DNA of 64,000 bases from Methanoregula sp. UBA247 (GCA_002495055.1 DADR01000067.1:1-64000); one strand, 5' to 3'. Positions 1 through 8,449 are shown, counted from the first letter of the stretch. Numbers and translations: made by a program. Notes: generated from the letters alone by a model not told the origin.

Positions 1-48
1 GATGCGGTGAGCACTTTCGGTAATGTTGAAGATACGTGGGATGTCCAA
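1..48 (-). CDS. 5' end of a gene cut by the window start (possible SAM-dependent methyltransferase)
   Basis: Reading the minus strand from a TTG at 46-48 gives 16 open codons to the window edge (M-D-I-P-R-I-F-N-I-T-E-S...). A GGAG-like ribosome binding site lies at 55-60, about seven bases upstream of the TTG. The N-terminus resembles the start of an archaeal class of SAM-dependent methyltransferases that begin MDIPRIF, but that is recollection, and 16 residues cannot prove a family. The rest of the gene is outside the window. Confidence 0.4.
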   Translation of the reverse strand, partial: MDIPRIFNITESAHRI

Positions 49-326
49 TGCACACACTCCTTTTACTAAGTTGTGTAATAACTGGGATATACCTTAGTGA
101 CGGTAAGAGATAAGAGTTTTAAATATCATACCACAACCTCAACGTTTCAAATTGTTGCTTTGGTGTTCTGTAATTAAACCTGAACTCATTTTGCGAGTAA
201 TCACCGGCATAAGCGTTGAGTTTTAAGTGTCTTCAACAACGACAGAATAAACTTTGCCACCTCGCTTTAAGATACCAGATACAGCTACTTCCCAGCCGAT
301 AAAAATGCCGGTAAACCGGGACGGCA

Positions 327-344
327 CCCCAGCCGGTCCTGGGG
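327..344 (-). terminator. Hairpin downstream of the HxlR gene
   Basis: A six-base inverted repeat (CCCCAG at 327-332, CTGGGG at 339-344) with a six-base loop lies 15 bases past the stop of the HxlR-type gene on the minus strand. It could terminate or stabilise that transcript. No T-run follows it, so it is only a candidate. The remaining bases 49-326 are A/T-rich and show no convincing ORF. Confidence 0.35.
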
Positions 345-359
345 CAGGGAAAGGCCTGG

Positions 360-722
360 TTACCCGCTGTCGTTAATCTGGTCTGCCAGCTCCTCGCTCG
401 CCCAGTCTTTCAGCGACATAAGGAGCGGGATGACGGTCTGCCCCCGCACCGTCAGGGCATAATCGACGCGGGGAGGCATGCCGGGATACTCCGTACGGGA
501 GACCAGGCAATCGTTTTCAAGAGCCCTGAGCTGCCGGGTGAGCATTTTCTGGGAGATCGCCGGCAGTTTCTCCTGGATTGCCCCGAAACGGAGCGGGGCG
601 TCCTTGATCTTCCAGAGAATATGCGGTTTCCATTTCCCGCCGATCACGTCCATTGCCGCCTCGATCGGACAGATGTACTTCCGTTTTTTTGGCATATACC
701 GGTATTCCGGGCGCCGATACAT
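360..722 (-). CDS. HxlR-family winged-helix transcriptional regulator
   Basis: A 120-residue protein that is almost entirely one HxlR-type winged helix. The family landmarks are visible: a Cys-Pro-Ile-Glu segment near residue 18, GGKWKPHILWKI (about 28-39), a recognition-helix region with ISQKMLTRQLRALE (about 56-69), and a wing of the form Y-P-x-x-P-x-x-x-Y-x-L-T. HxlR proteins are homodimeric DNA binders; some sense oxidants or aldehydes through a conserved cysteine, and one cysteine sits at the usual N-terminal place here. A second possible start is the Met at residue 10 (base 695); neither start has a clear Shine-Dalgarno site. The gene stands alone and its target is unknown. The family call is secure. 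Confidence 0.9.
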   Translation of the reverse strand: MYRRPEYRYMPKKRKYICPIEAAMDVIGGKWKPHILWKIKDAPLRFGAIQEKLPAISQKMLTRQLRALENDCLVSRTEYPGMPPRVDYALTVRGQTVIPLLMSLKDWASEELADQINDSG

Positions 723-1149
723 TAACGATTGCGTTTTTGTTTTCCCGGTCGGGTTTTTACAGGAAAGGTAACGGTGTATCGGGAGCGATTCCTAAACAGA
801 CTGCAGGGCGGTTATACCTCCCCAATCCGCGCCCTGTTCTTTCTGAACCACTCTTCAGGGCCCTGAATTTCCATTATTTCCAAAAATCTCCAGGTATCAT
901 TTTCGCTATACTGGTTCTACTGGGCAAAACTGAATTTATTCCATAACTTATGATCTCTTTTCCCTCAGCCTCCAAATTCCAGCGGTCACAATTCGCAAAA
1001 ACGCGGAATCCGGGCCGGAATAATAGGCAGGTCTCCGGCAGGAATTGGTACAGTCGTATTTAGCGATGTTCCATGGATGAGGGGAAGGGAGGGATGTGGT
1101 TTTGGATATTGGCAGTTCCTGATGGTAGGATTTTCCCCATAAACGAAAA
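723..1149. other. Non-coding stretch upstream of HxlR
   Basis: No ORF here has a ribosome binding site or protein-like composition. It holds the HxlR promoter region and, towards 1100-1149, sequence leading into the pseudogene fragment that follows. Short antisense frames overlapping the HxlR gene are shadows. Confidence 0.4.
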
Positions 1150-1275
1150 TCAGATTTCCACAATTTCCCAGGTTCCCTCGTTGACAAAACAGTTGTAGGC
1201 GTTGCTATTTATCGTGAGATGGGGGCGGGACAAGACCGTCCCCTCGGTTCTCCGCGATGAGATCACTGCGGCGTT
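1150..1275 (-). pseudogene. C-terminal remnant of a paralogue of the 2146-2973 membrane protein
   Basis: The minus strand here reads about 40 codons to a TGA at 1150-1152, and they match the last 40 residues of the gene at 2146-2973: AVISS, GTV-SRP, AYNCFV and a terminal EIVEI followed by TGA are shared. The DNA around the stop is also similar in both copies. An in-frame stop at 1276-1278 ends the open stretch and no further homology is evident upstream. The sequence therefore shows the tail of an old gene duplication whose 5' part has been lost or has diverged. Confidence 0.7.
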
Positions 1276-1458
1276 CTAACGGGAGCGGCGGCATTCATCG
1301 CTCATTGATACAGAATGGCAACAAGAATAATCAAAAGAACAATATTTTTTTTTGAGATCTCCGGACAAACCGTGTTTCAAATGTTGTTTCAAAATCCGTT
1401 TCCTGAGGATGATCTTAAATATTTCTCGTCAGATAGGGAGGAGTGGAGATGACAGAAT

Positions 1459-1953
1459 ATGGTAAGAATAAGCCAGAAGATCGTTCCTTTTTTATGGCTG
1501 GAAAAAGACGCCGATAAAGCAGCTGAGTTTTATGTTTCGGTATTCAAGAATTCCAGGATTCTTAGTACCTCCTACTACCCCAAAGCTGCTGAAGAAGTCT
1601 CCGGTCAGAAAAACGGATCAGTTATGGCTGTCAGGTTTTCCCTGGAAGGACAGGAATTTATGGTCCTCAATGGCGGGCCAGCGTTCAAACTGAGCGAAGC
1701 GATTTCCTTCATGGTTTTTTGTGATACCCAGGAAGAGATAGATTATTTCTGGAATAAACTGTCTTTTTTCCCGGAAGCCGAGCAGTGCGGCTGGCTGAAA
1801 GATAAATTTGGCCTTAGCTGGCAGATAGTCCCGACAATTCTTGATTCGATGACAACCGACAAGGATACCCAAAAAGTGGAAAGAGTGACGGCGGCATTCC
1901 TCAAGATGAAGAAATTTGACATCAACGCATTAAAAAAAGCGTACGAAGGATAG
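1459..1953 (+). CDS. VOC-superfamily protein of the PhnB / 3-demethylubiquinone methyltransferase-like group
   Basis: A 164-residue single-module protein. It opens with the family pattern I-x-P-F-L-W-L-x-K-D-A-D-K-A-A-E-F-Y, and further on shows F-x-L-E-G-Q-E-F-M-x-L-N-G-G-P and the C-terminal G-W-L-K-D-K-F-G-L-S-W-Q-I-V-P signature of this glyoxalase-fold family (Pfam PF06983 type). Despite the old name, members are not ubiquinone methyltransferases and their substrates are mostly unknown. The ATG at 1459 lies 18-22 bases past a GGGAGG stretch; an out-of-frame ATG at 1449 is nearer. The gene is monocistronic between non-coding stretches. The family is confident, the function unknown. Confidence 0.85.
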   Translation: MVRISQKIVPFLWLEKDADKAAEFYVSVFKNSRILSTSYYPKAAEEVSGQKNGSVMAVRFSLEGQEFMVLNGGPAFKLSEAISFMVFCDTQEEIDYFWNKLSFFPEAEQCGWLKDKFGLSWQIVPTILDSMTTDKDTQKVERVTAAFLKMKKFDINALKKAYEG

Positions 1954-2145
1954 CCTGTTTCATTTTTGCAGATCTTCCGGAATATCACAATCAAAAAAAT
2001 TCATTTCGCCGGTCTCACAACAGCCGCCCCAAGTCCCAAGATAATCCGGGGGATAGAACTCTCCTTGTATGAGCGGGTACTGGATATCGGGTTCTTGGAG
2101 AAGTCCTTCCGTGAATTCCGGTAATCCGTAAACGAAAAACGAAGA

Positions 2146-2973
2146 TCAGATCTCCACAATTTCCCCGGTTTCCCCATAGACAAAACAATTGTACGCGATA
2201 CCGTTCATCGTGAACCGGGGACGGGACCGTACAGTACCATCGGTGCTCCATGATGAGATAACTGCAGTGGTTTCAAGATACCTGCGCCCATCTGAAGCAC
2301 CGGCAAGGACAGGACGATCGCTCGCGCTTAAACCGCCATAGTTGTCGATGAGCAGGATAGTTTTTTCAGATACGCCGGTTTGAGCATTGATGCGATATCC
2401 CAGTTTGTCATTGTAGAGGTATACAATGCCGCTGTCTATAGTCGCAATGACGGTATCGTCCGGAAACATCATACTGCGGAGGACCCGGTTATCGCTCCTG
2501 TTCACGATATAGACGGTGCTTGGGTACGGCGCCTTTGTACGATCAATCATCGCGACCACTGCAGTGTATTCATCACCCGCGACAAGCACACCGGTCCCGA
2601 TGCGCGGAAGGTAAAAAGCAGGCGCAGAAGAAGGATGAGGGCTGCCGGAAAAACCGTTGCAGGACTCAGGCAGCCTCACGCTCGTGCGATCGAAGTGAGG
2701 CAGGACCGCGTAGGTAATGAAAAACAATACGAGCACGGCGCCGAATACAGCACAACCTGAAATGAGAAATGCCCGGTATTTGTATTCGCGGGATTGGACA
2801 GCGCCTGTTGCTCCGGCGATAAGCGGACCGCCCAGGAAACCCAGGGCAGCAAACGGGTAAAACAGGGAACCCGGTTCATGGAGCAGGATAATGTACACCA
2901 TGCCCGCTATAACACTGAACAGTGTGCCGAGGATGATACTTGTAGCTAAAGGCGCATTTTGCATTACTTTCAT
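2146..2973 (-). CDS. Membrane-anchored hypothetical protein with extracytoplasmic domain
   Basis: A 275-residue protein. Three hydrophobic segments lie in the first third (about residues 10-32, 37-56 and 68-92), followed by a polar C-terminal domain of some 170 residues with repeated short beta-like strands (STVYIVN, VYLYNDKLGYRI, AYNCFVYGE), which suggests a propeller-like or beta-sandwich domain outside the membrane. I chose the ATG at 2971-2973 because CAGGT precedes it at good spacing; an upstream GTG at 3000 lacks a site. The C-terminal 40 residues are duplicated in the fragment at 1150-1275. I do not recognise the family. Confidence 0.65.
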   Translation of the reverse strand: MKVMQNAPLATSIILGTLFSVIAGMVYIILLHEPGSLFYPFAALGFLGGPLIAGATGAVQSREYKYRAFLISGCAVFGAVLVLFFITYAVLPHFDRTSVRLPESCNGFSGSPHPSSAPAFYLPRIGTGVLVAGDEYTAVVAMIDRTKAPYPSTVYIVNRSDNRVLRSMMFPDDTVIATIDSGIVYLYNDKLGYRINAQTGVSEKTILLIDNYGGLSASDRPVLAGASDGRRYLETTAVISSWSTDGTVRSRPRFTMNGIAYNCFVYGETGEIVEI

Positions 2974-3106
2974 TATACCTGCCCGGAAGAAAATCTTCAC
3001 GATAAGAAATTGCAGGGACCAAAGGAGGCTGCAGGTAACCAGAAACAGACAAAAGATAGATGCCTCCGGAATACCAGATGGGAATTATTCAAAGAAGGGT
3101 GATTAT

Positions 3107-3904
3107 ATGGCTGAAATCTCGATCAAAGAAGCGGGACAACGGCTCGCGACCGCATTCCACCTTGCGGCGCGGCCGCTTGCAGTGTACGGCTCGGAGACTA
3201 TACCAGCTGGCATCGCCCACCTTCCCGAGGTGAACCGGTGCCTTGCGGTTTCGTTGTACCGGATGGCATCCCGGAGGGAGTCTCCCGCGATCTACGTGGG
3301 ACCGGACTCAAAAGAGGGCTGCTGTGTCGGCGGCCTTGCCCATACCGGGTTCCACCCTGAGCCGGATGACATCAAGTGGTTTGTCTCAACCGGGAAGAGT
3401 GATGTCCGTGGCGGGGCAGCGGAATACCTGAAATCCGGGCCGGAGGTTGTCGAAGCCTGCTTCAGGGCGCTCGGGAAGGTCACACCTCCAGGCAAATATC
3501 TCGTCGTCCAGGCATGCGAGGCACTCCCCGACCCGGAACCTGAAATCCGATCCATCTGCTGTTTTGGTACCGCTGAACAGATAAGGAACATGGCAGCACT
3601 CGTCCATTTCAACCGGACTGACCCGTTCACACCCGTAATCGTGCCGTGGGGACCGTCATGCTCGACGTTCATCACCTACCCTGCCGGGATGACGGGAAAA
3701 GCGCCGAAGAACACCGCATTCATGGGCCCGCAGGACCCGACCCAGAATCACACTCTTCCCCCGGATATGATGGCGATAGGCATTCCCGCAACAGTAGCCG
3801 GAGAAATGGCGGCACACCTGGATGCGTCATTTATCATAAAAAGGCCAAACGTGGCATTTCCCCGCAGGAAGACGGAAGTGCAGCCCGGCATTAGGGAATC
3901 GTGA
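3107..3904 (+). CDS. DUF169 family protein
   Basis: A 265-residue protein that fits the archaeal/bacterial DUF169 family. It has an N-terminal RPLAVYGSETIPAG region, a Cys-rich middle (GCCVGG and CLAVSLYR), and the conserved C-terminal stretch with GPSC, F-x-x-Y-P and P-P-D-M-M-A-I-G-I-P. DUF169 is common in methanogens and anaerobes, often near redox genes, and no activity is established. The ATG at 3107 sits behind AAGGGTGA; a longer open frame reaches back to 2891 but runs antisense through the neighbouring gene's start region and is not credible. The predicted protein is soluble. Confidence 0.85.
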   Translation: MAEISIKEAGQRLATAFHLAARPLAVYGSETIPAGIAHLPEVNRCLAVSLYRMASRRESPAIYVGPDSKEGCCVGGLAHTGFHPEPDDIKWFVSTGKSDVRGGAAEYLKSGPEVVEACFRALGKVTPPGKYLVVQACEALPDPEPEIRSICCFGTAEQIRNMAALVHFNRTDPFTPVIVPWGPSCSTFITYPAGMTGKAPKNTAFMGPQDPTQNHTLPPDMMAIGIPATVAGEMAAHLDASFIIKRPNVAFPRRKTEVQPGIRES

Positions 3905-3939
3905 TCCCGGTGTCGCCTCCAAAAGATCCCTGCGGAATA

Positions 3940-4093
3940 ATGTGCCAGCTCCGGATCATTGCCCGGGACGCGGCCATCACAGTCGCTTCAATCCAAGCAC
4001 GGGAAGTGGCGGTTCTTCCGGGCGACACCATCCACGCTAGTCGAGATCGACCGTTCAGGGAAACCGATCGTGTCGGGACAGACACTCGTCTGA
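3940..4093 (+). pseudogene. Possible small gene with a +1 frame break (about 50 codons)
   Basis: From the ATG at 3940 a G/C-third-position frame runs 32 codons (M-C-Q-L-R-I-I-A-R-D ... L-P-G-D-T-I-H). One base later the adjacent frame continues plausibly as T-L-V-E-I-D-R-S-G-K-P-I-V-S-G-Q-T-L-V and stops at TGA 4091-4093. Joined, it would be a small beta-rich protein. Neither half is recognisable, and the rest of 3905-4238 shows nothing else except the promoter of the next gene. It could be chance. Confidence 0.25.
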
Positions 4094-4238
4094 ACCCCGG
4101 AATTTTTTTCAATAACTCACGAATCACCGGTCAGCTTTTCGTTTACCGAAGTTTTTTTGGTTGGCACAATGATACAGGTATTTTTAAGAAGGAAAAAAGC
4201 CAACCGGAACCAGTCAAACGCGACGTGAGGTAAATTAT

Positions 4239-4376
4239 ATGCCAACGAGTAAGAAACAATTGACGAAACTGAACCAGGCAAAGAAGGTCAAGGCAGAAGA
4301 GCTCTCGAAGCAAGCGGCTGCAGGTAGCGATAGCGCCAAGAAGAAGCTCAAGAAGCTCGAGAAAAAGCTCAAGTGA
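4239..4376 (+). CDS. Small lysine-rich helical protein (45 aa)
   Basis: A 45-codon gene. ATG 4239 follows GTGAGG at 4225-4230, and a TATA-like TATTTTTAA lies near 4177-4185. The product is mostly Lys, Leu, Ala, Gln and Glu (MPTSKKQLTKL..., ending in KKKLKKLEKKLK) and is predicted to be one or two amphipathic helices split by a short GSDS turn. There is no cysteine, no membrane segment and no signal peptide. The strong basic charge would suit binding to nucleic acid or ribosomes, but that is inference. A T-run (TTTTTTT, 4390-4396) just downstream is a plausible terminator. Confidence 0.6.
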   Translation: MPTSKKQLTKLNQAKKVKAEELSKQAAAGSDSAKKKLKKLEKKLK

Positions 4377-4536
4377 ACTGCCTCGCTCATTTTTTTAAAT
4401 ACCACACTGTTGACGGTGAATTATTTAAAAGGCACAATGATCAAAGCCCGTCCAGGGTGTCGGAACGGATAATCCGGATCGGGTCTGTGAATCAGAGGAC
4501 GTTTCTCCCGCTGATCATCGATTGGCCGTTCATCGC

Positions 4537-5223
4537 TCACTTTTTAGGAACTTTACCTTCATGTATGCTTACCAGATCCTGCAGTTGTTCCGGCCTTTTT
4601 AAGAGTTTATCCGGGAACGCTTCCTGCAACTCCCTTTTACTGCCATGACCCCAGAGAACACCCACAGAGGCGATACCATTCGCACGGGCGGCATGAATAT
4701 CCACAGCGCGATCCCCAATCATGACGGCATTCCTGCCAATTGTTTTATTTTTTAACAGAGAACGAAGTTGTTCTTCTTTTTTTATTCCGATATCCCCTCC
4801 ACTGATATATGAAAAATATTCGCGTAAATGAAATAACTCCAGTATTTTTTCTGCAAAATCAAGACGTTTGGATGTGCAGAGACCCAGAGGGGTATCCTGT
4901 TTGTAAAGATGATGGATAGCATCAGGAATTCCCGGATACAGCGTATTTTCCGCATATCCAATCTCGCTGTATCGTTCACGGAATTTAGCCACCATATCTG
5001 CTAGGAGTACATCCGATGGTGAACCCGTTATCTGCCTGAAGGTGAGGTCAAGCGGAAGTCCAATGAATGGGGAAACTTCACGTACGGCCAATTCAGGAAA
5101 TCCAAAGGCATTCAGGGAATAATTCAGGCAGCGGCCGATGCCTAATGCCGGATCGCTGATTGTCCCGTCCAGGTCAAAGACAAGAAAATTTCCTGATTGT
5201 ATGAAATAGTTTCTTTGTGTCAA
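4537..5223 (-). CDS. HAD-family phosphatase, phosphoglycolate phosphatase-like
   Basis: A 228-residue class IA haloacid dehalogenase-type hydrolase. Motif I is V-F-D-L-D-G-T with nucleophile Asp17 and Asp19; the cap domain follows; a Ser/Thr motif II is in LCTSK, a Lys region around KKEEQL, and motif IV is M-I-G-D-R-A-V-D. Such enzymes remove phosphate from small metabolites (2-phosphoglycolate, sugar phosphates or pyrophosphate); the exact substrate cannot be read off. I place the start at TTG 5221-5223 because AAGGAG ends six bases upstream on the minus strand; a longer TTG start at 5241 would swallow that site. The gene is monocistronic. Confidence 0.8.
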   Translation of the reverse strand: MTQRNYFIQSGNFLVFDLDGTISDPALGIGRCLNYSLNAFGFPELAVREVSPFIGLPLDLTFRQITGSPSDVLLADMVAKFRERYSEIGYAENTLYPGIPDAIHHLYKQDTPLGLCTSKRLDFAEKILELFHLREYFSYISGGDIGIKKEEQLRSLLKNKTIGRNAVMIGDRAVDIHAARANGIASVGVLWGHGSKRELQEAFPDKLLKRPEQLQDLVSIHEGKVPKK

Positions 5224-5421
5224 TGAACAACTCCTTCTCAAGCAGAATCTGCCTGTTAAAAGTCATGTTCAACATACGGTGCAGGTTTTAAAAATTACCT
5301 GTTCATCCCGTATAAATATGACATGCTTCTGAGCAGCACCCTTCTTTTTGAGATTCAAGAATATTATGTACGTTATTGTCGGATCTTCAGGTTAAACATG
5401 CCTCCATGATTAATACTGTAG

Positions 5422-5453
5422 GTTATAAACTAACCGATAGTTATAATTTAACC
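5422..5453 (+). promoter_or_regulatory. Two 14-bp near-identical direct repeats upstream of the PNPOx-like gene
   Basis: GTTATAAACTAACC (5422-5435) and GTTATAATTTAACC (5440-5453) agree at 12 of 14 positions and repeat with an 18-bp period, about 80 bases before the ATG at 5533. Each contains a TATA-like core, so this is either a promoter with a duplicated operator or two overlapping promoters. No other function is visible in 5224-5532. Confidence 0.4.
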
Positions 5454-5532
5454 AAGAGCTAGTATTGAGTACTGAGACTGCCTCCTGGCAGATTCCAGGA
5501 TATGACGCCTCTAAAGAGGAGGGGATGATTCC

Positions 5533-5931
5533 ATGGTTACATTGACACAGGAAATCAAAGAATCGTTACGAGGAACGAAGACCGCTTTCCTTGCAACATC
5601 GTCAAAAAAAGGCATTCCCAATGTTGTGCCGATCGCGGCGTTCAAAGTACTGGATGACGGGACGATGCTCATCTCTGATCAGTTCTTCAACAAAACGCTG
5701 CAGAACATGAAGGAGAACCCGCAGATCGCCCTGTCGTGGTGGGGGGACAAAGGCGGTTTCCAGATCAAGGGTACAGTCACGATCCACACAGATGATGAGA
5801 TCTTCAGAAATGACGTTGCCTGGATGAAGGAGAGCTGGCCAAATTTTGTGCCCAAGTCTGCAGTGCTCGTGAAGATCAGTGGTGTATACATCGTTAAACC
5901 TGGCCCCGAGCCGGGAAAGAAGATCCTGTAA
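5533..5931 (+). CDS. Pyridoxamine 5'-phosphate oxidase-like flavin-binding protein
   Basis: A 132-residue single-domain split-barrel protein of the PNPOx-like family. The N-terminal pattern T-A-F-L-A-T-S-S-K-K-G-I-P-N-V-V-P-I is the usual first strand-turn-strand of FMN- or F420-binding members, followed by D-G-T-M-L-I-S-D-Q-F, K-T-L-Q-N-M-K-E-N-P and G-F-Q-I-K-G. In methanogens such small proteins may bind FMN or F420 and reduce quinone-like or other small substrates; the cofactor here is not determined. A strong GAGGAGGGG precedes the ATG. The paired direct repeats at 5422-5453 may regulate it. Confidence 0.8.
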   Translation: MVTLTQEIKESLRGTKTAFLATSSKKGIPNVVPIAAFKVLDDGTMLISDQFFNKTLQNMKENPQIALSWWGDKGGFQIKGTVTIHTDDEIFRNDVAWMKESWPNFVPKSAVLVKISGVYIVKPGPEPGKKIL

Positions 5932-6172
5932 TCCGGAGGTTGAAAGTTTCCGGCTACCATCCTTCATTTCCTGCTTAACAGCGACATAACCGTGCCGGGA
6001 ATCCCGGTAATCGGCTTTTGTCGGGATATTGGAGACGTACTCAAAAAGGAATAACTGGGGCAAAAGAAGTCGGAAAGAACATGGCCTGGCTGCTTTAAGA
6101 CAATCGCATCTGCAAATTGGACAATAAAAGGAAGATTCGGAAAAATCCGGCGACTTCAAGGGAGGACATCTC

Positions 6173-6973
6173 ATGAAAATACAATCACTAAAACTCGTTT
6201 ATTTTTCACCTACGGGGACAACAAAAAAAGTTGTTCAGGGAATTGCACGCGGAATACATCCCGGCACCGTGGAAGAACTGGATATTACCCGGCCGGGTGC
6301 GAGAATGCAACCACTAACTACATCGGAAAAAGAATTACTCATTATCGGGGTGCCGGTATATATGGGAAGAGTGCCGGCACTATTAACTGAATGGCTGCAT
6401 GCGATTAGAGCCCAAAATACACCTGCGGCTGGTGTTGTTGTCTATGGCAATCGCTTGTATGACGATGCCCTGTTTGAGCTGAACGATATTTTAAAACAGT
6501 GTGGATGTAAACCGATCGCCGGTGCAGCATATATCGGGGAACACTCCTTCTCGAACTCCGAAACACCAACTGCAGAGGGTCGTCCTGATACACGTGATCT
6601 GAAACACGCTGAATTGTTCGGGCAAAAAATACAAAAAAAACTCCAGTCTGTTTCATCAGCCGGCCAGATCTCTGATATAACAATACCCGGCTGTCATCCC
6701 TACCGGGGTGATTCGAAACTGTGGACGGTTGATTTTATTGCGGTCGGTAATGAGTGTGTCCAGTGTGGGATTTGTGCAGAGGGATGCCCGGTCGGTGCCA
6801 TCGATCCGGAAAACAGTAGAGCGATTGACACGGAAACATGCATCACGTGTTGTGCCTGCATCAGGCACTGTCCCCGGCACGCAAGAACAATGAAATCCGG
6901 CCTGGTCAGGGACGCTTCGTTGCGTTTAAGTACACTGTATAAAGAGCGAAAGGAGCCTGAATTCTTTGTATGA
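6173..6973 (+). CDS. EFR1-type flavodoxin-ferredoxin fusion protein
   Basis: A 266-residue redox protein. The N-terminal flavodoxin-like domain has the FMN phosphate loop F-S-P-T-G-T-T (residues 11-17) and a second loop PVYMGRVPAL. The C-terminal domain carries two complete [4Fe-4S] motifs, Cys195/198/201/205 and Cys223/226/229/233, each followed by Pro. The arrangement is that of EFR1 family ferredoxins, which probably pass electrons between a 2x[4Fe-4S] centre and a flavin. GGAGGACATCTC just upstream is an excellent ribosome binding site. Its partner enzyme is not evident nearby; the TetR-type gene downstream could be a regulator, but the 110-base gap leaves that open. Confidence 0.88.
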   Translation: MKIQSLKLVYFSPTGTTKKVVQGIARGIHPGTVEELDITRPGARMQPLTTSEKELLIIGVPVYMGRVPALLTEWLHAIRAQNTPAAGVVVYGNRLYDDALFELNDILKQCGCKPIAGAAYIGEHSFSNSETPTAEGRPDTRDLKHAELFGQKIQKKLQSVSSAGQISDITIPGCHPYRGDSKLWTVDFIAVGNECVQCGICAEGCPVGAIDPENSRAIDTETCITCCACIRHCPRHARTMKSGLVRDASLRLSTLYKERKEPEFFV

Positions 6974-7083
6974 ATCGTGATGAGCGAAAAGAAGACATAC
7001 CACGAACTTAACCCAGGGAAGAATTATTCACTTCTCAAATCAGGTTACATGACAGATCAAAAGTATTCGTGAGGATTAACGCC

Positions 7084-7755
7084 ATGGGTATCACCGAACG
7101 AAAGATACGAGAGAAGGAACAGCGAAAGACCGGGATCATCGACGCAGCTGAGCGACTCTTTTTTTCCCGCCAATACGATGACGTCTCCATGGACGAGATC
7201 GCCAATGAGGTCGAGCTGAACAAGGCCACACTCTATCTCTATTTTAAAAATAAGGAGGCACTTTTTGCTGCCATTGTACTCCGGGGTATCCAGATCCTTA
7301 AAGAAAAATACACGGAATGCATGGAGAAACAAGTGCCGGGTGTTGTCAAGGTAGCCCTGCTGGGCCAGGCATATTACCGGTTTTCGCAGGAATTCCCGGA
7401 TTATCTGCGACTGATCAAATTTTATGGGACTGAACGTTTTTCCAAAGAGAACCCGTGTACCGCGGAGATCGGAAAAGGGTATGGCACATGCCGGATGATC
7501 CTGCGGGATGCTGTCCAAGAGGGCATCGATGACGGCACGATCCGGCCTGATCTCGACCCGTGGCTGGTGTCGATGTACCTGATGATCTCCTTCATGGGCA
7601 TCCTGTCCATGGAAGACAAGTGGAAACGGGTGATCGAGGCGGAAGGATTCAGCTACGAGCAGTTCTCCCGGGAATTTTTCCGGTTCATTGCCCCTGCACT
7701 CTCAACGGGGGAGACCCCTCACATCTTCTCCGATGATTTCATTTTTTGCTGGTAA
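7084..7755 (+). CDS. TetR-family transcriptional regulator
   Basis: A 223-residue TetR-type repressor. The N-terminal helix-turn-helix is intact (I-I-D-A-A-E-R-L-F..., V-S-M-D-E-I-A-N-E-V-E-L-N-K-A-T-L-Y-L-Y-F-K-N-K), followed by an all-helical ligand and dimer domain (about residues 65-215). A GTG at 7069 would extend the protein by five residues, but the GTGAGG it forms is the ribosome binding site of the ATG at 7084, so I use the ATG. The ligand is unknown. It lies 110 bases past EFR1 on the same strand; local targets (EFR1 or the gene itself) are possible but no clear palindrome was found in the gap. Confidence 0.88.
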   Translation: MGITERKIREKEQRKTGIIDAAERLFFSRQYDDVSMDEIANEVELNKATLYLYFKNKEALFAAIVLRGIQILKEKYTECMEKQVPGVVKVALLGQAYYRFSQEFPDYLRLIKFYGTERFSKENPCTAEIGKGYGTCRMILRDAVQEGIDDGTIRPDLDPWLVSMYLMISFMGILSMEDKWKRVIEAEGFSYEQFSREFFRFIAPALSTGETPHIFSDDFIFCW

Positions 7756-7936
7756 TTGAATAGATTCGTCTTCTCAGGTTTACGTTCGCCAGAGAAAAGA
7801 ATAATTCAAGAGTGAAAAATTGTAAAAAATATCTATCACAAAATCGCCTCACCATCGGCATAGTGCACGAAGAAGCGTGAAAAATGCTGATTACCTTTGA
7901 ATTTTTCAGGTTATTGTCCCTTGAGAAAAAACAGGA

Positions 7937-8449
7937 TTATTTCTTCACTTTCCTGATGATGGTAAGGTCACCCAGTGTGGGGGTCAGTTTACTCTGCACC
8001 TTCTTTTCGGCCTCATTATCCTTGGCATCGATGAGTCGAATCTCAAGGACTTTTTCTAATTTTTTCCGTACATCTTCTTCAGGGATTAATTCACTGTTCT
8101 CAATTTTTTTGATAAGGTGTTCACGTTCCTTTATCTGCATGGCCAGATCTTTTGAAGAGAGTCCTTTATCCATCCGTGCTTTCCGTATGCGGGATGCATA
8201 ATCTTCAACAATCTCTCCTTCCATGTAATCAAAGAGATCCCGTTTTCTCCGGTCAACGGGGACTACCGGTGTCGTAGTTCTCCCCGGACGAGGTGCTGCA
8301 GCACTCGGACGCACGAGATCCGTGCGCCGCATCTGCTGCACCTCGGTGCCGAATTTTTCGCACTTGGTGCATACCTGCAATTCGGCACCCTCTACCCGGA
8401 CTAATTTCGCGGTGCCGCGAATCGTTTCTCCACACATTTCGCACTGCAT
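7937..8449 (-). CDS. mbf1: Archaeal multiprotein bridging factor aMBF1
   Basis: A 170-residue protein with the archaeal MBF1 layout. An N-terminal zinc ribbon has Cys3-x2-Cys6 and Cys27-x2-Cys30. A Pro/Arg-rich linker covers about residues 45-70. A Cro/cI-type helix-turn-helix (about 80-140) contains I-R-K-A-R-M-D-K-G-L-S-S-K-D-L-A and I-K-K-I-E-N, and the conserved tail includes LTLGDL-like LTPTLGDLTIIRKVKK. Eukaryotic MBF1 bridges TBP and activators; archaeal MBF1 has been linked to the small ribosomal subunit. It shares a short divergent promoter region with the PAN gene. Confidence 0.93.
   Translation of the reverse strand: MQCEMCGETIRGTAKLVRVEGAELQVCTKCEKFGTEVQQMRRTDLVRPSAAAPRPGRTTTPVVPVDRRKRDLFDYMEGEIVEDYASRIRKARMDKGLSSKDLAMQIKEREHLIKKIENSELIPEEDVRKKLEKVLEIRLIDAKDNEAEKKVQSKLTPTLGDLTIIRKVKK

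Noticed and set aside
948..1187. 79-codon minus-strand frame near the paralogue remnant
   Set aside because: It reads the duplicated tail in the wrong frame; the true match is the frame that ends at 1150-1152.
4163..4441. GGCACAATGAT occurs at 4163-4173 and 4431-4441, either side of the small Lys-rich gene
   Set aside because: An 11-base match in A/T-rich intergenic DNA with no extension on either side; likely chance and not a mobile-element boundary.
5602..6174. Minus-strand frame of 190 codons across the PNPOx-like gene
   Set aside because: Antisense to a gene with a strong ribosome site and clear family match.
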